Shown in pieces: positions 16,492-25,379 of a stretch of DNA of 64,000 nucleotides. The number at the start of each line of letters is the position of its first letter. Position 1 is the first letter of the stretch. The notes under the pieces are model-generated. The model did no database searches. It was not told the DNA's origin and worked only from the letters and a program-made list of their open reading frames with translations. The position numbers and the translations under genes were made by a program. Source of the stretch: Aceticella autotrophica (lineage in GTDB: Bacteria > Bacillota > Thermoanaerobacteria > Thermoanaerobacterales > Thermoanaerobacteraceae); assembly GCF_017357865.1 (NCBI RefSeq), contig NZ_CP060096.1, positions 1,054,001 to 1,118,000 of the forward strand, in the 5' to 3' direction.

Positions 16492-18180
16492 TTAAATGAC
16501 GGCCTCCTCTTTAAAATTTTCAGCCTCTTTAGGCATTAAGCTACCGAACTTTAAAAGCATATCTTTCGATTTATCTTCTATTTCATTATTTGTTTTTGTA
16601 TTTTCTATATATTTATCAACCTTCCTTTCACATATTATTTTTATTTTATCTGTTGTAATTTCAATTGGATCTATTTTTCTTAATTTATCAATAGCATCAA
16701 GTATTTTTTGCATACCTACTATACCTACATATTGCAAGAGATCTATGAATTCTTTCTCTCTGGTGGTATAATAAATATGGTAGATTTGTTGCAACCTTGG
16801 GTCTGCCTGATTAAGCGCTGTGCTTGACGGCAGTGCCCCAGGTTTTTTCTTTAGTGTATTCAAGTAGTGCTCTATTTTTATTGACCATTCGTTAAATCCG
16901 TATATTCGCTCATGTTCAGCAATTTTTACATTGTCATAATAGCAAAGTATTTTATGTGAATATATTTTTGTAAATATGATTTTACCGACATATGCATCTG
17001 GCACAGAATAATGACATGAGTCTACAACTATTGTTGAATATTTATCTGCACGCAGGTCTGCACATCTTGCTGCATCAAATGGTGGTAATTGCGGCAATAA
17101 ATACGACCTTTCTTCTTCAAGTATCTCTGCAGGTGACTTATTGCCTTTTAAAGGATTCTTTGTATTATTTAGTTTTTTACATACTTCATAAAGATAGTTA
17201 TTAGCTTCTTCCATGGAGTCAAAGCAGTCTTTATTAGAAAATGCCTTTCTTCTTACAAATTCTACACTTCTTTCAACGTGTCCTTTTTCATTGCCTCGAT
17301 ATGTATTGCAAAATCTAAATTTAAAGCAATAATATATTGATAATTTTAAAAGTCCTTCTGTTGGTTCTTTTTCATTCCTTCCTACAAATTTTTTAACCAT
17401 AACTTTGGCGTTGTCATATACTACTGTATGATAAACACCTTTTATATCTTCAAAGAATGATACATGTGCTTCTTGAAAGCATGAAGTATCTTGTTTTGGA
17501 AAAAGTTTTGCAAACCTGTAATTACCTTTGGCACTTGTAAATACAGCCATTTGAAATGTTTTAAGTTTGCCTTTAATAAATAATTTAACTTCGCCCCAAT
17601 CGAATTCACATACATCTCCAAGTTGATATTCTGCCTTTATATATGCCTCTTTTTGGTCATTTAATATTTCATTTATTGCTTGACAAACGGATGTATAACC
17701 GATGTCATAGCCTTCTTCTCTTAAGGCATTATATATATCAATTTTCTTTTTTTGTTGTTTAGACTGTCCTAAATATCTTTTTTGCTCATTTTCTCTAAGA
17801 TAAAATTTTATACGGTTTATCACTTTCTCGGTTAATTTTCTTTTATGTCTGTTTTCGCTATTGTACTTAGGCTTTTCAACTATATCATCAATAATCTCTT
17901 GAATATCGGCATTTCCATCTATTTTCCCTTCATTTATCAAATCCCCTCTCTTTTCTTCGTATTTTTTAATATATTTTCTGATAACTTTTCTATCGATACC
18001 AGTTTCTCTAGATATCTGTCTTTGAGATTTACCATCTCTTATATATGATAATATTATTTCCTGTTTGTCCTTCAAAGAAATCAACTCCATCGCTCCCTCA
18101 TGATCTTATTTCATGAGAGAAATTTTATCTTAAAGTGGGGGATTTTTCAACTGAAATACTGGGGTACTTTTAGTGTAACA
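15990..18180 (-). mobile_element. IS21-family element, truncated at its 3' side
   Basis: Contains istA and a truncated istB. The surviving end reads TGTTACACTAAAAGTACCCC on the minus strand at 18161-18180, starting TG as is usual for IS21. The opposite end is missing, replaced by IS1182. At its right border it cuts into an anion-permease gene. Confidence 0.85.
16492..18090 (-). CDS. istA: IS21 transposase IstA
   Basis: 532 residues. An N-terminal helix-turn-helix (GKSQRQISRETGIDRKVIRKYI), then a DDE integrase core (FDWGEVKLFI with Asp, VYDNAKVMV with Asp, GNEKGHVERSVEFVRR with Glu), and a C-terminal domain. Intact frame, but the partner istB is broken, so the element is probably immobile without help in trans. 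Confidence 0.92.
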   Translation of the reverse strand: MELISLKDKQEIILSYIRDGKSQRQISRETGIDRKVIRKYIKKYEEKRGDLINEGKIDGNADIQEIIDDIVEKPKYNSENRHKRKLTEKVINRIKFYLRENEQKRYLGQSKQQKKKIDIYNALREEGYDIGYTSVCQAINEILNDQKEAYIKAEYQLGDVCEFDWGEVKLFIKGKLKTFQMAVFTSAKGNYRFAKLFPKQDTSCFQEAHVSFFEDIKGVYHTVVYDNAKVMVKKFVGRNEKEPTEGLLKLSIYYCFKFRFCNTYRGNEKGHVERSVEFVRRKAFSNKDCFDSMEEANNYLYEVCKKLNNTKNPLKGNKSPAEILEEERSYLLPQLPPFDAARCADLRADKYSTIVVDSCHYSVPDAYVGKIIFTKIYSHKILCYYDNVKIAEHERIYGFNEWSIKIEHYLNTLKKKPGALPSSTALNQADPRLQQIYHIYYTTREKEFIDLLQYVGIVGMQKILDAIDKLRKIDPIEITTDKIKIICERKVDKYIENTKTNNEIEDKSKDMLLKFGSLMPKEAENFKEEAVI

Positions 18181-18183
18181 TAA

Positions 18184-18423
18184 ACACCTGCATCAATTTT
18201 GTTGGCTAATTTTACAAAGAATTGGCAGGAGCTTTTATTAGGGGTTGATGTAGGTGGAATGGGAACGTTAATAGCTTCATTAGCCAGTATCATATCATAT
18301 AAAATATATATAGACGATAACAAAAGTGATAATAAAAGGTATATACTTCTTTTTACTATATATAATCTAATAGGACTAATATTATTAGGAACAATGTCTT
18401 ATATAATTTTAAAAGTGAGATAA
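18184..18423 (+). pseudogene. C-terminal stub of an ArsB/NhaD/SLC13-type anion permease
   Basis: The frame opens right after the IS21 end and reads TPASILLANFTKNWQELLLG then VDVGGMGTLIASLASIISYKIY, the last transmembrane block of ion-transporter-superfamily permeases, followed by a final helix. Everything upstream was removed by the IS21 insertion or a linked deletion. Confidence 0.7.
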
Positions 18424-18525
18424 CTTACTGCTATATTTAAAACTTTTTATTGTTTTGTTAAAGTTATAAATTGCAATAATTAGGAAAAACTTTGTTTACC
18501 TCGCATAATAAGATAGTAGAATAGA

Positions 18526-18582
18526 TAGTAGCCCAGCATTAATGCTGCTTATTAAAAAGGTATTAAAAAGGCATGGCTACTA
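18526..18582 (+). repeat. REP-like hairpin element
   Basis: TAGTAGCC (18526-18533) pairs with GGCTACTA (18575-18582). Inside the left arm is the perfect 14-base palindrome CAGCATTAATGCTG. A nearly identical copy is at 21251-21307. Confidence 0.75.
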
Positions 18583-18675
18583 ATCGGAAGTCAGATGTCA
18601 GAATATGTTTCAGCTTCTAACTTCTCACCTCTATTTATCTGACTTCTTTTTCAGGATTATTGTGAATATATTTAA
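18583..18675 (-). repeat. RAYT 3'-end repeat, copy 1
   Basis: Same sequence as 21307-21401 and 23433-23525 apart from single changes. Read on the minus strand it encodes the end of a REP-associated tyrosine transposase (KYIHNNPEKE) and its trailer. Confidence 0.75.
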
Positions 18676-18880
18676 TTTTGTTTTGTAATTCCTTACTATT
18701 TCTTATTCCTTCGTCATAAAACCAGGACTATCTAACTTGCCTTCCCTGCCCATAATCTTATTGTACTTGTTGCCGAAGTTACCTTTTATCTTGTTCATTA
18801 TTATCGATATGTTGAATTCCTCTCCCGGCTGGATTATTGCATGGAAATGGTCTGGCATGATAACAAATGCAACATTAAGG
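18650..18880 (-). pseudogene. REP-associated tyrosine (HUH/Y1) transposase remnant
   Basis: The minus strand encodes NVAFVIMPDHFHAIIQPGEE, which holds the HUH motif (HFH), then MNKIKGNFGNKYNKIMGREG. A one-base frameshift follows, and then YDEGIRNSKELQNKIKYIHNNPEKE. Start and N-terminus are missing. It sits next to REP-like hairpins, as RAYT genes do. Confidence 0.8.
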
Positions 18881-18934
18881 GTGGGCTATTTTCTACTTCT
18901 TAATTTCAGATTTATTTTAATATAGCATAATTGA

Positions 18935-19909
18935 TTATTTGTTACTTAAAAACGGGTCAATATATGTGGTTTTTTTGTTATTTATTGACTCCAATATACT
19001 TCTAATCTCTTTGTTGTTCATTATTATATTTTTTTGCAATGAATAATCTCTTAATAACGCTACATATCCAGCTATTATGGATGTAGCTTGAGAAGTTCCT
19101 GATGTAAAAGTAATCATGCCTTTATTATTTACAGTTTTAATTTCATCACCTGGAGCAAGTATTGTACAATCGGATGGTGCATTAGTAAAATCAGAAATAT
19201 TTTTATTCGCAGACAAGGAACCCACAGATATAACACCTAGCTCTGAAGCAGGAAACATCATATCATTATTTTGATAGTCCCCTGATGAAGAAACTAAAGT
19301 AATTCTTTCATTTAGTGCACATTTTAAAGCGTCTGAAATATTTTGATTAAAAATATAACTTCCTATACAAAGAACTATAATTGTACATTTTTTACTAATC
19401 GCAAGGTTGATCGCATCCGCAATAACTGAAGGATTTATTTTTTCTTCAGTTTCCATTACCTTAATTGATAATACTTCTGCATCGGGTGCAATTCCATAAA
19501 TATCATTTTTGTAACCTTTAATTATAGAATACATCATGGTTCCATGCCCATTAACATCATAAATACCTCCTGTCAAAGAAACAGCATTTTTATTATCCTT
19601 TTCGATTTGAAACTTGGAAATACCACTATCTATAAGTGCAATCTTTTGCGATTTGCCTTTAGAATAATTATGCAATTTTGAATAGTTAATATAATCAATT
19701 GCCCATCCATATTTATCTTTTTCAAAGCTAAAATTAAAAAAAAGAGTGAAAATTGTAATAATAAAACATATAATCCCTATCACAATTGCTATTTTTCTCA
19801 ATAATTTAAAGGTAGTCCTTTCTAAATATCTATGTTTTTCCAAATATTTATTTAAATACAATGCACCGATAAAAAGTACCAAATAAATAGGTAAAAATAC
19901 TCTCTCCAT
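18935..19909 (-). CDS. Membrane-anchored subtilisin-like (S8) protease
   Basis: 324 residues from the ATG at 19909 (GGAG upstream); an in-frame ATG at 19957 has no ribosome site. Two N-terminal hydrophobic segments (FLPIYLVLFIGALYL, AIVIGIICFIITIFTLFF) precede the S8 domain. Catalytic Asp in IALIDSGI, His in GHGTMM, Ser in SGTSQATS. The usual oxyanion Asn position reads SSGD, an Asn-to-Asp change. It lies downstream of a secreted-protein gene on the same strand, so it may process or degrade that product (inference). Small for a subtilase, with no prodomain visible. Confidence 0.88.
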   Translation of the reverse strand: MERVFLPIYLVLFIGALYLNKYLEKHRYLERTTFKLLRKIAIVIGIICFIITIFTLFFNFSFEKDKYGWAIDYINYSKLHNYSKGKSQKIALIDSGISKFQIEKDNKNAVSLTGGIYDVNGHGTMMYSIIKGYKNDIYGIAPDAEVLSIKVMETEEKINPSVIADAINLAISKKCTIIVLCIGSYIFNQNISDALKCALNERITLVSSSGDYQNNDMMFPASELGVISVGSLSANKNISDFTNAPSDCTILAPGDEIKTVNNKGMITFTSGTSQATSIIAGYVALLRDYSLQKNIIMNNKEIRSILESINNKKTTYIDPFLSNK

Positions 19910-20067
19910 AATCTTTTTGCACTCCAATCTTTTAAATATTATTTGAAGAAATTGCATAATTCAAAATTTGTTTTTAATAAATTTATATATATTGCTGGTA
20001 AAAAATATAAAATATATTCTAATATTTATTAATAAAAAAATAAATATGCAATTTCTTCATTCTTAAA

Positions 20068-20771
20068 TTACTGGGTTCTCATTGAATAATATAACCACCA
20101 ATAAAGATCTGTTACTATCCCTCTTGAACTTAAACTATTATAATAAGCAGCATTATTTGCCACATTTTCACAATATAAAGCTGTTAATCCATTAGGTATA
20201 GCACCAAATCCTCCAAAGAGACATGCAGCTAAAAGTGATCCTCCTGCATTAGCATATGCAGCATTATTTAAATCTCTAATCCATAAATTTGCTCTATCAG
20301 TGCTCATATACCTTCTTTTTCCCCACCAAAATGTTTGATCATAGGTTGAGCCTCCTTGTAAATAAAAAGAACTATCATCTGCACGAACTATTGTACCTTT
20401 TTTAATATTTTTAGCTTTCCTTTAGAAATACCATCATTAATAGTTTCCATTCCATTCTTCGTTTTCTCAATTATAATCTTTTCAATAGTTGTACCATTAA
20501 AATTACCACCCTTAGCTTCAATAAAATTTTTCAATGGCAACAAATCTAATTCTTTTATATTATTAAGCAAAATTTTTTCGTCTTTTATTTTTAAACCTTT
20601 TTCTGAAACAATCGTATTATCAGCAATAATTTTAACTATTTTTTCATTCAAATTTTTTGCTTTTAACTCATTACTTTTTAAATCATAGCTTCCCATAGCA
20701 AAAACAGAACTCAAACTTGAAACCGAAAGAAATGTCAAAACCAGAAGAAATGAAATAATTTTTTTAAACAT
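20068..20771 (-). CDS. Secreted protein split by a -1 frame change (bacteriocin-like?)
   Basis: Start ATG 20771 after AAAGGAGAT. Residues 1-26 are a clear signal peptide (MFKKIISFLLVLTFLSVSS then SVFA). The zero frame ends at 20388 (127 residues). A -1 shift at A AAA AAG (minus strand, 20403-20397) continues 109 more residues to 20068, giving 234 in all. The second part contains STYDQTFWWGKRRYMSTDRA, a Gly/Ala-rich hydrophobic stretch (AGGSLLAACLFGGFGAIPNG) and YWWLYYSMRTQ. I do not recognise the family with certainty; the layout resembles secreted antimicrobial or surface proteins. It could be a simple pseudogene, but the slip site is the classic dnaX-type heptamer in the correct phase. Confidence 0.6.
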
Positions 20772-20835
20772 TTACCAACATCTCCTTTTATATTATTTAA
20801 TTTTACTGAATATTAAGCGGAGTGTGTCCCATCCG

Positions 20836-21040
20836 GATGTTTATTATTTTTTCATTGAAAGATCTTCCAAAAACAGAGTAACATTTATTTTTATTTTGTA
20901 CAAACCTTAAATATTATCATATTTGTCCAATTTCAGTCGTTTTTTTTTTTTTTTTTGAATTCTCTTATCCTTATTTTATTTTACTCTGTTTTTCTTTAAA
21001 TTTCAAAATCTTTATGTATTTTTAAGCCTTTTTGTGATAC
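20836..21040 (-). repeat. Long inverted repeat, right arm (leader of secreted-protein gene)
   Basis: Reverse complement of 13866-14077, including T17 (20940-20956) where the left arm has A32. In its own orientation it ends about 65 bases upstream of the secreted-protein start, so it may hold that gene's promoter and leader. Confidence 0.7.
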
Positions 21041-21250
21041 TATATTTTTATTATTAACATAAATTTTACATTTTCTCACTCAGTGATCTTTTCGCCTATA
21101 AATTTTGCTAATTATAGTATAAATAATTGTGACCAAAAAGCCTGCAATAAATGGGACGAAAAGTTTTAATTAAAAATTATTAATAATAATGCATTTATTA
21201 TATTGTTTACACTATGATATAGATAAAACAATTTTAAATGCTGTCAAAGA
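21041..21250. other. Intergenic, nothing identified
   Basis: AT-rich sequence between the long repeat and the REP-like hairpin. No open frame, RNA or clear promoter is seen. Confidence 0.4.
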
Positions 21251-21307
21251 TAGTAGCCCAGCATTAATGCTGCTTATTAAAAAGGTATTAAAAAGGCATG
21301 TCTACTA
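21251..21307 (+). repeat. REP-like hairpin element, second copy
   Basis: Near-identical to 18526-18582, with one change in the right arm (TCTACTA). Directly followed by the 152-bp repeat that flanks the IS1634 element. Confidence 0.75.
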
Positions 21308-21458
21308 ATCGGAAGTCGGATGTCAGAATATGTTTCAGCTTCTAACTTCTCACCTCTATTTATCTGACTTCTTTTTCAGGATTATTGTGAATATATTTAA
21401 TATAAATTCTTAAAAAAATTTTATAAATGGTATTGACAAATAATTAAATACATTATAA
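21307..21458 (+). repeat. 152-bp target duplication, left copy
   Basis: Base-for-base identical to 23433-23584 as far as I can read it. It comprises the RAYT 3' end (to 21401) and the upstream promoter region of trp, up to TATAA. It directly abuts the IS end at 21459. Confidence 0.9.
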
Positions 21459-23432
21459 CCTGACTTTTGCAGCAAAAAGAGATAAAAAATGCCCTCAACC
21501 ACTTTAAAATAAAGGGTTTTGGGCATTCTGATTTTGTCATAAAGATATAGTGGAAATCAACTTTTTTTCGTCTCCCCTAAAAATTTTTTTATATCTTTTA
21601 AAGTCATAATCTTTTTACTAAAATCAATATCTAACTCTTTTCCGATATCTTCAAGAATATCATTATAAAAATCAAAAAGATAATAATTCTCCTTTATATG
21701 ACTACAGGAGGCTTTACTCAGACTCTCAAGCATTTCTCTTACAGAATATTTACCCTTTAATCTGTGTTCAAGTATCCTTACAATTACAAGTGATATAAAA
21801 CATGTCAGAAAATGAGCATCAATATGCTCCTTCAACGACAAATAAACCGGTCTACTCTCAAAATCACTTTTGGTTACCTTAAAGGACTCTTCTATCTTCC
21901 AAAGTCCACGGTACATCTCAATTATTTTCTCGGGTGACTCCTTATATTCACTGGTAACAATAGCATAATAACCGTCGAACTTTTCTTCTTCACGTAACTT
22001 CTCTTCATTAAAAGCTAAATGTTGACGTACACTCTCCGATATTTCACCGGTATTAGCATCAAATGTAAGGTTTTTTACGTATTTAGCAGCACCATAAGAT
22101 ATAGACTTATTGTACCTTGCAGGATTTTTAATAAGGTCCATTGCCTTAGCTAATGCAGCTGCTCGATCTTGCTTTGCCTTTGCAGCATATTCGGGGCTAT
22201 AGAAGATAACCTGTCTTTCATCCACTATCTTTTTTATCTTTTTTCCATTCGTTGCAGTCACTTGAATTTCTCTTGGATAAAGTCTTGATTTTATTTTAAA
22301 ACCATCACCTTTGCTAACATATCCATTTTCATCAAGGACATACTTCTGAAAATTTTTGTCGGCACCGCGAACAGAATAACTTAATACATAACCATTTTTA
22401 GCAGATAGAATATACCAAATGTTATCTCCTGTGGTTAATCCTCTGTCTGCTACCACGATAATTCTGCCTAAGGAATATTCACGTTGAATCCCGCTTAGAG
22501 ACGGAATCAGAGTAGTTTTATCCGGCGTATTTCCTGGAAAAAGCTTATATGTAATAGGTATACCATTTGTGTCCATAAATAATCCCATCTGTACAATAGG
22601 ATCAGGACGATGTTCTTTAGAAACTCCTTTTTTACGCAAGTCATCCTGTTCATCTATTTCAAAGTAATAATTTGTAACATCATAATAAACAAGATCTGTG
22701 TTGCGATTATACTGATATTTAATGTGTTCATGCAGCCAAAGCTGAAGAGCATCACTGTGTTTGTTAAAAAGAGTAAGGCATCTGTATATATCATCCAAAG
22801 AAAAATTAAATTTTTCAAAGAATATATCCCTGTTTTCATAAGTTTTTTTCTTAGAAGCAGGATAAAGCAGGCGTGAAAATACAAGCAATTTCATGATGGC
22901 ATTTGCATCATATTTTTCTTTTGAATGCCGTTGTCTGTTTCTTAAGAATGTATCTACATCAAGTTCATGATAAATTTTACTCAAAGCTGCATAACCGAAA
23001 TTCTTGCGGTTAAATGAGTTGGCTAAAATTAACTCATTTTTTGCAATAGTAAACGTAAGAGGTGAATTCTCCGATAGCCTTTCTTCCTCCAGCTTTTTTG
23101 CCTCGTTGGTGAAAAATCCAATAGGGTCATCATACTCTTTTTCTAATTTATCAAGATAGCCAAGGGATTTTACAGTAATAGATCTTGTAGTTTTAGTATT
23201 TTTATCCCAATAATTATGAACGATAGATAGGTATGTACGTCCTGTTTTTTTATTAGTGGCTTTTCTAAGATACATGGTAATAACACTCCCCTCTATTATT
23301 TCTATTATATCATACCAATCCAAAAAAATCCATAAAAATATGACAAAAATTTAAAAAAAATTTTACCCGAAATCATTAGTAAAATTAATGGTTTCGGGTT
23401 ATGTTAGTTTAAAATTTGCTGCAAAAGTGGGG
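21459..23432 (-). mobile_element. IS1634-family insertion sequence with long direct repeats
   Basis: Left end CCTGACTTTTGCAGCAAA (21459-21476) and right end, as reverse complement, CCCCACTTTTGCAGCAAA (23432-23415): 18-bp inverted repeats with two mismatches. Length 1974 bp. Flanked by 152-bp identical direct repeats. IS1634 of Mycoplasma mycoides is known for making long target duplications of variable length, which fits. Confidence 0.92.
21557..23275 (-). CDS. IS1634-family (IS4 superfamily) DDE transposase
   Basis: 572 residues from the ATG at 23275 (AGGGGAG upstream). Begins MYLRKATNKKTGRTYLSIV, typical of the family. DDE core: YYDVTNYYFE, then VVADRGLTTGDN (Asp), then the YREK-like region around YRGLWKIEESFKVTKSDF (Glu). 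No disruption, so it may be active. The hairpin around 21488-21522 (CCCTCAACCACTTT... GGGC) lies after the stop. Confidence 0.93.
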   Translation of the reverse strand: MYLRKATNKKTGRTYLSIVHNYWDKNTKTTRSITVKSLGYLDKLEKEYDDPIGFFTNEAKKLEEERLSENSPLTFTIAKNELILANSFNRKNFGYAALSKIYHELDVDTFLRNRQRHSKEKYDANAIMKLLVFSRLLYPASKKKTYENRDIFFEKFNFSLDDIYRCLTLFNKHSDALQLWLHEHIKYQYNRNTDLVYYDVTNYYFEIDEQDDLRKKGVSKEHRPDPIVQMGLFMDTNGIPITYKLFPGNTPDKTTLIPSLSGIQREYSLGRIIVVADRGLTTGDNIWYILSAKNGYVLSYSVRGADKNFQKYVLDENGYVSKGDGFKIKSRLYPREIQVTATNGKKIKKIVDERQVIFYSPEYAAKAKQDRAAALAKAMDLIKNPARYNKSISYGAAKYVKNLTFDANTGEISESVRQHLAFNEEKLREEEKFDGYYAIVTSEYKESPEKIIEMYRGLWKIEESFKVTKSDFESRPVYLSLKEHIDAHFLTCFISLVIVRILEHRLKGKYSVREMLESLSKASCSHIKENYYLFDFYNDILEDIGKELDIDFSKKIMTLKDIKKFLGETKKS

Positions 23433-23584
23433 AATCGGAAGTCGGATGTCAGAATATGTTTCAGCTTCTAACTTCTCACCTCTATTTATCTGACTTCTTT
23501 TTCAGGATTATTGTGAATATATTTAATATAAATTCTTAAAAAAATTTTATAAATGGTATTGACAAATAATTAAATACATTATAA
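23433..23584 (+). repeat. 152-bp target duplication, right copy
   Basis: Identical to 21307-21458. Its last bases supply the -35 and the start of the -10 of the trp promoter; the adjacent AAATT completes the -10. Confidence 0.9.
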
Positions 23585-23587
23585 AAT
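23559..23587 (+). promoter_or_regulatory. trp operon promoter
   Basis: TTGACA (23559-23564), a 17-base spacer, TAAAAT (23582-23587). TATAAA at 23580-23585 with a 15-base spacer is an alternative. The -10 straddles the border between the IS1634 target duplication and unique sequence. Confidence 0.8.
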
Positions 23588-23593
23588 TAAAGT

Positions 23594-23934
23594 AATTTAA
23601 AATAGATAATTCGATGAGCAGGAAGAGTAAATATTGTTGATTAGTTTTAGCGAGTCCAGGAGGGTGTAAGCTGGATACTACAGATGATATTGAATGGGCC
23701 TGTGAGATGAGATGTGAAATAAAGAAGTAGCAGTATCCGGGAGTCTACCGTTAAAAAGACAGGGTATCGAGAAATCTGTACCTGATAAAGTTGTTTTGTA
23801 CACATAGGTGGCATTACGGAATGTAGCATTTCGTCCTGTATGGAGGAATGCTTTTTTATATTTGTGTACAAGGCTAAATTGGGTGGCACCGCGGAGTCAC
23901 TTCGTCCCATAAGATGAAGTGACTTTATTTTTTT
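23594..23934 (+). promoter_or_regulatory. Tryptophan T-box leader with two T-box/terminator modules
   Basis: Stem I features: GGAAGAGTAA, AGCGAG and GGGTGTAAGC, with specifier UGG (23695-23697) before GCCTGTGAG. Module 1: T-box AGGTGGCATTACGGA (23806-23820) and terminator GCATTTCGTCC/GGAGGAATGC plus T6 (23826-23857). Module 2: GGGTGGCACCGCGGA (23881-23895) and terminator AGTCACTTC/GAAGTGACT plus T tract (23895-23934). Only about 20 bases separate them, so there is one specifier stem for two switches. Module 1 is enclosed by TTGTACACA (23796-23804) and TGTGTACAA (23863-23871). Both modules carry UGGC, complementary to the GCCA end of the tRNA-Trp at 31677. Uncharged tRNA-Trp should promote read-through. 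Confidence 0.92.
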
Positions 23935-23948
23935 GTGGAGGGATTTAG

Positions 23949-25379
23949 ATGTTAAATATTTCCGAAAATGATTTTGAAAGTTTAAAAAGGAAAAAAATTG
24001 TATTTCCTGTGTATAATGAAATAAACGGTGATGAATTAACACCTATTAGCATTTTTTATAATTTAAAAGGTAATAATAAATTTTTATTAGAAAGTGCAGA
24101 AAGCGGAAAAGAATGGGGCAGATATTCCTTTATTGGTTCAGAGCCATATATGAGGATTAAAAGTTACGGTGAGAATATTGAAATAGTCAAGGATGGTTGT
24201 AATGATACAGCAAATGGGAAAGTACTTGATTATATTAAGAAATTTATAAATATACCATATGAAAATATCGGTATGAGCTTTCCTTTTACAGGTGGAGCAG
24301 TAGGTTATGCCGGTTATGATATAATAAGGCAGTATGAAAAACTTCCGGATAAAAATGAAGATGAAATAAAGGTGCCGGAAGCATATTTCATGTTTTACAA
24401 AAAATTTATTTGCTATGACCATTTTAAGCATACAATATCTGTTATATATAATGTTTTTCCTAATGAAACACTTACTTATGATGAAATAAATAAGGAAATT
24501 GATACTATGCTAAATGATATTAATAATACGAATGTATATCATGATTTGCCATATTCAAAAAATAATATAGAGTTGACCTCCAATTTATCAAAAGATGAAT
24601 TTTGCTCTATTGTCGAAAAAGCAAAAAGGTATATTGAAAATGGTGATATATTTCAAGTAGTTTTATCTCAGAGATTTAAAGCAAAAATTACTTCTAAGCC
24701 CTTTGATATTTATAGAAGGTTAAGGTCGAAGAATCCTTCCCCATATCTGTTTTATATTGACTTTGAGGAATTTAAACTGATGGGGTCTTCACCGGAGAGC
24801 CTTGTAAGTGTTTTTAGCGATAAAGTTATAACAAATCCAATTGCAGGAACAAGACGCAGGGGGAAAAATCAGGAGGAAGATTTAAAACTTAAAGAAGAGC
24901 TATTAAAAGATGAAAAAGAAAGGGCAGAACATGTAATGTTAGTAGACTTAGGAAGGAATGATATTGGGAAGGTCAGTGAATTTGGAAGTGTAAAGGTAGA
25001 AAGGTTTATGGAGGTTGATTTTTATTCACATGTAATGCATATTGTTTCAAAAGTATCAGGAAAGCTTAAAAAGGGGTTAACCTGTTTCGATGCTTTGGCA
25101 TCATGCTTACCAGCAGGTACAGTATCAGGAGCACCAAAGGTTAGAGCAATGGAAATAATTGATGAACTTGAGAATGTAAGAAGGTCCTTTTATGCAGGTG
25201 CTACAGGATATTTTTCATATAATAAAAATATGGATATGTGTATTGCTATCAGGACTGCCCTTATAAAAGATAATACAGCATATATACAATCAGGAGGAGG
25301 TATAGTATATGATTCTGTTCCTGAGAATGAATATATTGAATCGTTAAATAAGGCTAAAGCATTAAAGGAGGTGCTGTAA
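23949..25379 (+). CDS. trpE: Anthranilate synthase component I
   Basis: 476 residues. Converts chorismate and ammonia (from TrpG) to anthranilate. The N-terminal feedback motif [18 protein letters not shown] contains the LLES tryptophan-binding signature, so inhibition by tryptophan is expected. Catalytic motifs: [45 protein letters not shown] and [16 protein letters not shown]. First gene of trpEGDCFBA; GTGGAGGG lies about 8 bases before the ATG. Confidence 0.97.
   Translation: MLNISENDFESLKRKKIVFPVYNEINGDELTPISIFYNLKGNNKFLLESAESGKEWGRYSFIGSEPYMRIKSYGENIEIVKDGCNDTANGKVLDYIKKFINIPYENIGMSFPFTGGAVGYAGYDIIRQYEKLPDKNEDEIKVPEAYFMFYKKFICYDHFKHTISVIYNVFPNETLTYDEINKEIDTMLNDINNTNVYHDLPYSKNNIELTSNLSKDEFCSIVEKAKRYIENGDIFQVVLSQRFKAKITSKPFDIYRRLRSKNPSPYLFYIDFEEFKLMGSSPESLVSVFSDKVITNPIAGTRRRGKNQEEDLKLKEELLKDEKERAEHVMLVDLGRNDIGKVSEFGSVKVERFMEVDFYSHVMHIVSKVSGKLKKGLTCFDALASCLPAGTVSGAPKVRAMEIIDELENVRRSFYAGATGYFSYNKNMDMCIAIRTALIKDNTAYIQSGGGIVYDSVPENEYIESLNKAKALKEVL

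Noticed and set aside
18599-18900. Plus-strand small frame at 18737-18925
   Set aside because: The minus strand encodes a recognisable RAYT transposase remnant in this interval; the plus frame has no ribosome site.
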